DNA of 64,000 bases from Macrostomum hystrix (lineage: Eukaryota > Platyhelminthes > Macrostomidae), in NCBI GenBank assembly GCA_950097015.1, contig CATNEN010000007.1, positions 3,534,001 to 3,598,000 of the forward strand, given 5' to 3'. Positions 57,916 to 64,000 of this stretch are shown here, piece after piece. A program made the position numbers and the translations under genes. Below the pieces are notes generated by a model. It was not told where the DNA came from and did not search any database. It worked only from the letters and a program-made list of their open reading frames with translations. Position 1 is the stretch's first letter, and each line of letters begins with the position of its first letter.

Positions 57916-60900
57916 CTGCAAAGAGTCAAAGACACATTGTAAAGCAAAACACACTTTTTGAAACGAACTTATTTGCTGATTTAATTTTTATACAAACATT
58001 TTTAGACAATTACTTGTATTTTTAAACCAACTGTGACATGATAGTGCATATACTTCTGCTTTCCTTTTGCTCATTAATTTTTTTGTTTACATTTAAAATT
58101 AGATTAATATTTTCATTTCTTGTGCTTTATTTAAAAAAAATGAAAGAAAAATATATTTAGCCATAATACTAATACAGTCAACTGGACTATATTTTTATAA
58201 AACATTAAAAGAGAAAAGAAATAGATCCATAAAGGTATAAGATATCATTACAACCCCCGTAGGCCAGCTAACAATAAAATGATTTTCAAAGAAGTTAAAT
58301 TGAAGATTTAAATTAATAAAAGTAGGATATTCTTGTGTTGGCAAATATACTGTTACAAGATCAATGCTAGTGGATATGAACATAGAATAATGTAACATGG
58401 ATAATGGCTTATTTGAAAGCACCTAGCAATAGCAAGGCTACTAGCATTATAATCATTTAGAAATAATTTCAACCTCAAATAAAACATGGTATTGATTAAA
58501 AATGCATTTTTATTATTTTTTCTGAATATTGGTGTGGAAGGTGTGATGTGAATGATACTATTCAAATTTTTACTTTAAATTGGTTCAGTCAATTTTAAAA
58601 CAAGAATAATTGAACAAAAAGTTGCTTAAGCCAAAAGGCTAAGATGTGTCTTGGGGGGTATAAATTAGTAGAGGGTAATTAGGAGGAGGGCTGTAGGGAA
58701 AACAATGGCAAAGCAACAGCAACTGATGGCAGAGTGACAGCAATTGAGTGACAACTGACAGCAAGTGATGACAAAAGTGAAGAGAACACTCCAACAACAA
58801 GCACCACAGAAGATTGTCAACTTTAACAAACCACAAGCAGAACTTCAGCTCAACCACAAGGGACGATAAGAAGAAACTCAAGTGGCTGAGCTAAGGGCCT
58901 GCCAAGATTAGAAACTGCTGATGCGGAGGAGGTAGCCTAGGCAAATACAGGCAACAGGAAGCAAGGCAAAGGAGGATTAGATTAAATTGAGCAGAAGATA
59001 AAATATACACAAAAAATTCACCTAAATTAATTGATACTAGTATAAAACTTAGCAACTATAATGATATATAAATTCAATAGACAATTTTCAATTGTGATTG
59101 AGTATCTAAAATGAAAATGCTGACAGAAGCAGAGTATCAATAAAAGTTGAGAAGGAGGCAGAAAAGGGCAACTTGGTTGCCCTTAATTGTGAATCACTTT
59201 CTGTCACTACTAGAAAGCTGTGTATCTCGTGACAAGCCTGAGATACATTCAGCAAACAAGAGATTTTTGGTCTTTTTTATTTTGACTAGACACCAAGCAC
59301 CACCAGAAAAAGAAAACCAAAAAGATGACTCAATTTCTTTTGTTAAATTTGAGGTGGAAATTTTGGCAGACATAATTTCATTGCTTCAAAGGTCATACAT
59401 GGCTTCATGCTAGGCACATCTTTTTTACAATCCTTTGTGCAATATGTTATAGAAACAAAAGTTCTTACTCTCCTTGCTCTGCCTTTTTACAAGTTTATTT
59501 TTTGGCAATCCTTTAGATTTGCATGTTTAAGTAGGCCTATTTTAAATATATATAAAGAAGTTTAAACATTTTAATAAGTAAATAAATAAACTTTTCTGGG
59601 TAGCACTAGCACACAATAAAGTGTCCTCAGACCCTTTTTATTATTGATTTGGTAGATAAAGGCTTGCTGATTGTCACTACTAAGTAAAATAGTGAAAACA
59701 TTGTTGTCTTTGTAAAAAAATTAACATGTAAAACTAGAAGATTGCCTGTTAAAATTTACAAGGTTTAAATTTTTATTGCTTGTAAATCAATTTAAATCCA
59801 CCTTTATCCATTTTAAGGCCGAAACTTGAAAATGTGCTCTGCTCTTGCTTAAAAAAGTTATTAAAGAGTCTAATTTTAATTTGAATTTGGAAAGTACCAC
59901 AGTACCATTAAAATATATACTGATTTAATCTTTGATTTAATCTTTAAAACTTATATGTTAATTTTTAACCATCAATAATTTAACTGTTAATATATAGCCT
60001 ATTGAATCTACAGCCTAAGTATTACAAAGTGTTATTTCTAACAATTTGATTAGGAAGTATGACATATTGTAGGCCTAGACACATTTCACATAGGCCCTAG
60101 CTATAGCCATAGGGCCTACCTTGCAGCACAATTTTGTTCCTCAGCTTATTGGCCTTTCTATGCTTGCAAATTAAACCTAGGCCTATTTAGAATTGCTTAT
60201 AATAATATTATATATTGCTTTGCTGAATACTTAGTCCTAGAATTAGTAAAAAGCAGCTAAGATATGATAAATTAAAAATCTATATTTTCTTTTTGTATGG
60301 TATATCTATATAAAGATTGAAAAATTAATTTAATAAAGCGGTAAACATAGGTTCGTAACTTTTTTTGTCATGCTACTGTTAGGCACATTCAATTTTATAC
60401 TCAGCGTCGCAACTTATCATAATCCTGTGCATTAGACATGATAAACCAAGGACCACTAGAAGTAGAGTGGTCCTTCTTCTAGTCCTTCTTCTTCTAGTGT
60501 TCCTTGATGATAAACATTAGCTTCGAAATGGAAAATAGCTTCAATTAAGAAAAAGAAGTTTTTGCCTAGCCGTTAGAGATTCTGAGAAGCATACCTAGAT
60601 TTAACAAACATGGACATACCCTTGCTTCTTGAATGGCACTAATGTTTAGATTTTATGAAATAAAAGGTTTTTCTTATATAAAATATCGTAAAATGCTCTT
60701 CTTAGAGCGAGAAAAAGTTCACTTGCTAAAAAACCGTTAATTCCTGAACCGAACCGAGGAAAAGAATCGGTTCTGTAATTCTGGGAAAAGCTGTATAAAC
60801 TCACAGCGCCTTAGATCGAGTGGAGCGCAAGCAATAAAGACGGCAGTTATTTGTGACAATTATGAAGCAGTTAGCAGAAAATTAACCAATGAATGATTGA

Positions 60901-62357
60901 ATTACTATTATTTGATAGAAACCTTGCTCTATTCCCTAAATGAAAAGTCTATATGAAGATTGTATTAAAAGTCTTCTGTAACTTATGACGTTATCGGTCC
61001 AATGACTACTTACTAGTATGTAGACGCTTCATAAGTATGCATACAGAGGTTGTAGCCTAGTGGTTAGGGCGTCGGACTCACGACTTGAAGTTCGGGGCTT
61101 CGATTCCCGATTTCACGGAAACAATGAGTCCTTTAGCAACACACTTAACTCTGCATCGCTTTAGTTCACCCAGCTGTTAAATGGGAACCAGCATAAGCTG
61201 GGATAATTGAAGGTGGGTGTGGCGTCCCCCCCAGTCCATGGACTGAACAGCTGTACGCAGCCTTCAGATGCGCCGCGCAATAGCTGCGGCTTTGCTGTCG
61301 GCTGCACATCTGGCCCGATTGGGACATGTGTAATCAATTACAATTACCAATTATTCATACGTATGTAGCTGTTAAGAGCTTTCCGAGCTTTCTTTATTGC
61401 AAATCATAGAAAATGTTATTTTAATCTTTGACCGGTGCTAGTTAAAGTAGTACTGATCCGTTACTGCACAACTAAGTATTTACTATTACTTGAAGAATTA
61501 ATCAAGCATCGCAAGTGTTCTCATACAAGTCCTCTTGCAAAGGAATTCCCTTACAGCGAAGAATGACATGCAAAAAGAAAGTCAAAATTTACCGTAAGGC
61601 GTGCGTAGTGGCGCTTGCAAATAAAAAAGTAATTCAGAATTGATGGCGAAATTCAGATTATAGAGTCACTCGGAATAAAGAGATGGAAAACGTTAACTGT
61701 TATTTGTTAATCATTGTATTTAAAAATTTACTGAAAGGTCGTTAGAAAATATTACTATGGCCAGCAGAAAATAAATATGATTTAGTCACCATAAAGAAAA
61801 AGAAAACGAAGCGCATAATGCTTGCGAAAAATTGCAGTAAGCTTTCGGACAATAAATTTAATAGACTTAGTAGCATAGCCAAAATGTAAATTTAACTGGT
61901 AAGTCAAAGGAAAAAATAGTCAATGTTGCTTATTGGACCAGATACTCGAGAAAAGCTGGTCTGACATTGCACCAAAAAGCACCAATTTAAGTTTATAAAG
62001 TTTGGCTATCGGAAAACTGTCTAGAAACTTGCTGCTTTATAATAAGTAAATTAGCAAAATAGATATGTATCGTAAAATTTATATAGAAGTAAAGTAAATA
62101 TTTAAAAATATAGATATATATTAGAGAAAATGCCATTCGATCCTATTTGCAAAGTAGTAAAAGCTTTTAATTAGACAATTTAGTTTCATGTAAGGTAATT
62201 AGAAAACTTTAGATGTTAAAATTGTGTCAGCAATGGAATCAATTACATAGTCAGATTCTAATCAGGGTGAAACTCGGGTGCAGCTTATCATCAGATAGTT
62301 CATTCAGTTTTTACCTAATTCAACACTGCTGCTTGTATTGTACTTTCTGTGGTAAAC
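57916..62357. other. AT-rich region between DCP2 and importin alpha (copy 2)
   Basis: Counterpart of 47743-52184. It contains the importin alpha 3'UTR of the intact gene. No further gene recognised. Confidence 0.5.
61046..61353 (+). mobile_element. tRNA-derived SINE (copy 2)
   Basis: Identical counterpart of 50873-51180; present here through the segmental duplication, not a separate insertion. Confidence 0.8.
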
Positions 62358-62849
62358 TCAGAACTTGAAGCCGCCTGGCGGGGCGTTCGTGTCGGTCGGA
62401 GCTGAGAAGTCGATCTGGCCGCTCCCGGCGCCCCCAATGCCGCCGGCCTCATCGGCGCCGCCTTCGTCCTCGGCGCTGAAGTAGGTTTCAATCATCTGCT
62501 GGGCCATTTCGAATACTCGTTCGTTCTCGTGCTCCTGCAGGGCTTCGAGTTTGTCTAGGCCGCCGCAGCCTTCAATCACGATGCACATGTCGTCGGCCTG
62601 GCCGTACTTCTTGGCCAGACTGAGCAGGGAGTTAAGCGACTCCATTACTATGCAGACTATCTTGGCCTCTTGAACGGCCAGCATCTCGCAAAGGGCCGGA
62701 ACAACATTCTGATTGGCCAGGTAGCTGATCTGGGCTTCGCTGCCGCCAGTGACCATGTTGGTTAGGGCCCAGGTGGCCTCTTTCTTGGCTTTGAAGTCGC
62801 CGTTAACCATGATGCCAATTAGTGGCGGAATCAGGTTGTTGTCGATCAC
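62358..62849 (-). CDS. KPNA3/4: Importin alpha last exon (copy 2, used by the intact gene)
   Basis: 163 codons: the final armadillo repeats, the exportin-binding segment with CGGLDKLEALQEHEN, an acidic SAEDEGG stretch and the end GGFKF, TGA at 62360-62358. Acceptor CACTCTCAG. Confidence 0.92.
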   Translation of the reverse strand: MIDNNLIPPLIGIMVNGDFKAKKEATWALTNMVTGGSEAQISYLANQNVVPALCEMLAVQEAKIVCIVMESLNSLLSLAKKYGQADDMCIVIEGCGGLDKLEALQEHENERVFEMAQQMIETYFSAEDEGGADEAGGIGGAGSGQIDFSAPTDTNAPPGGFKF

Positions 62850-64000
62850 CTGAGAGTGAGAGATTGCAGCGAAATCAGTGCACAAGATGCCCAAAGGTCA
62901 TCAAACTGAGGAAGGCAGTGCTGAAGGGTCATAAGACTGATGGAGGCGGTGATGGAAGGTCATGAGACTGATAGACGCAGTGATGGAAGGTCATGAGACT
63001 GATAGAGACAGTGATGGAAGGTCATGAGACTGATAGAGGCAGTGATGGAAGGTCATGAGACTGATATAGACAGTGATGGAAGGTCATGAGACTGATAGAG
63101 GCAGTGATGGAAGGTCATGAGACTGATATAGACAGTGATGGAAGGTCATGAGACTGATAGAGGCAGTGATGGAAGGTCATGAGACTGATAGAGGCAGTGA
63201 TGGAAGGTCATGAGACTGATAGAGGCAGTGATGGAAGGTCATGAGACTGATAGAGACAGTGATGGAAGGTCATGAGACTGATAGACGCAGTGATGGAAGG
63301 TCATGAGACTGATAGAGGCAGTGATGGAAGGTCATGAGACTTATGGAGGCGGTGATGGAAGGTCATGAGACTGATAGAGGCAGTGATGGAAGGTCATGAG
63401 ACTGATAGAGGCAGTGATGGAAGGTCATGAGACTGATAGTGGCAGTGATGGAAGGTCATGAGACTGATAGAGACAGTGATGGAAGGTCATAAGACTGATA
63501 GAGGCAGTGATGGAAGGTCATGAGACTGATAGAGGCACTGATGGAAGGTCATCAGACTGTAACGGAGGCTGTTTGGAAGATTAAAAGAACAGCGCCTCTG
63601 TCGCCAACACACCATTTGAATCTGTGATTGCGATCCGGCCAGCACATTGGAGAGGGCCCACGCAGCCTCCTTGACAATGTTAGGCTTATTGTGGAGCAGG
63701 AGACGGTGGCACTTTGGCAGGAAGCCGGCAGCCAGAGCGGTGTCAGTCTGCTCATCGGTGCCAGTCACAATGTTGCCAATGGTGCGCAGAGCCGGTGTCA
63801 CAATGGCGGCGTCAGTGTGGTCGAGCAGAGCCACCATGGTTGGCAGTACACCGCTGGCGATTACCTGCAGGCAATGGATTTGATCAGATATAATATCCAG
63901 CTATCCAATATCTGAGGGCGATGATAAACTAAGGGAGAAAAGGAGCAAAACTCACCTGACCAATCAGGTCATTAGCTGCGTCAGTAACGTAGCTCATCGC
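62358..64000 (-). CDS. KPNA3/4: Importin alpha (karyopherin alpha-3/4 type), 3' part, runs off the window
   Basis: Three exons on the minus strand: 64000-63956 (partial), 63864-63613 and 62849-62358, all joined in phase 0 with GT-AG borders. The product is the nuclear import adaptor that binds NLS cargo through armadillo repeats and pairs with importin beta. Seen here: AMSYVTDAANDLIGQ, then GVLPTMVALLDH, the signature ALRTIGNIVTGTDEQT, EAAWALSNVLAGSQSQIQM, EATWALTNMVTGG, the exportin-binding end IEGCGGLDKLEALQEHEN and an acidic, Gly-rich tail ending GGFKF. VTGTDEQT and the tail (vertebrate alpha-3 ends in GFQF) fit the KPNA3/4 subfamily. The N-terminal importin-beta-binding domain lies beyond the window. 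The last intron carries the 31-bp minisatellite. Confidence 0.93.
62908..63558. repeat. 31-bp minisatellite, ~21 copies (importin alpha last intron, copy 2)
   Basis: Identical counterpart of 52735-53385, here in the intron of the intact gene. Confidence 0.95.
63613..63864 (-). CDS. KPNA3/4: Importin alpha exon (penultimate)
   Basis: 84 codons from VIASGVLPTMVALLDH to SQSQIQM, covering about two armadillo repeats with conserved Trp-Ala-Leu-Ser-Asn. Acceptor GCCTGCAG, donor GTGTGT. The duplication breakpoint (63622/63623) lies 10 nt from its 3' end, yet this copy is whole. Confidence 0.92.
63956..64000 (-). CDS. KPNA3/4: Importin alpha exon, 5' cut by window edge
   Basis: 15 codons (AMSYVTDAANDLIGQ), equivalent to the family's ALSYLSDGPNDKIQ, ending at donor GTGAGT. 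Confidence 0.85.

Larger units (their letters stand above)
53450..63622. repeat. Tandem segmental duplication, copy 2 (10,173 bp)
   Basis: Direct repeat of 43277-53449. At the junction the sequence passes from importin exon remnant (CCATTTGAATC) straight into the 23-bp array (AACCATTAGCTG). At its right end the sequence continues into the intact importin exon. Confidence 0.95.

Noticed and set aside
43277-63622. Two diverged haplotypes placed in tandem by the assembler
   Set aside because: Not fully excluded, but haplotypes would be expected to differ in such unstable arrays and I see no difference; an exact artefactual repeat remains possible and is treated in the findings.

Overview
This is animal nuclear DNA. 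The protein-coding signal is split into spliced exons with GT-AG borders, and the encoded families (a BCL11-type zinc-finger factor, the SR-related protein CLASRP, the decapping enzyme DCP2 and an importin alpha) are eukaryotic, with BCL11 pointing to a bilaterian animal. tRNA-derived SINEs, long alanine/histidine/glutamine tracts and very many tandem repeats fit an invertebrate. A flatworm-like or other spiralian is possible, but I cannot name the species.

Layout. 1-3320 (+): 3' part of a BCL11-like gene, with its three C-terminal zinc fingers, 3'UTR and poly(A) signal. 3320-15840: about 12.5 kb between convergent genes, holding ten different minisatellites and no gene that I can support. 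15843-43795 (-): a complete CLASRP homologue that I assembled as 13 coding exons, all joining in phase (864 codons plus stop). Most of its introns are filled by a private minisatellite each. 43277-53449 and 53450-63622: two apparently identical direct copies of a 10,173-bp segment, each holding CLASRP coding exon 1, a CRE-bearing minisatellite, the DCP2 gene (-) and the last exon of importin alpha (-). 62358-64000 (-): the 3' part of an importin alpha-3 type gene, whose 5' part lies beyond the window.

The left breakpoint of the duplication lies in the minisatellite of CLASRP intron 1. The right one lies 10 nt inside an importin alpha exon. CLASRP therefore stays intact through copy 1 and importin alpha through copy 2. 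DCP2 is doubled, and the orphan CLASRP exon 1 of copy 2 lies upstream of the orphan importin last exon of copy 1 in the same orientation and splice phase, which predicts a chimeric gene. Whether the duplication is real or an assembly error is the first thing to settle.

By family, the minus-strand genes act in mRNA life and nuclear transport: nuclear import receptor, mRNA decapping, splicing regulation. I see no evidence that they are co-transcribed.
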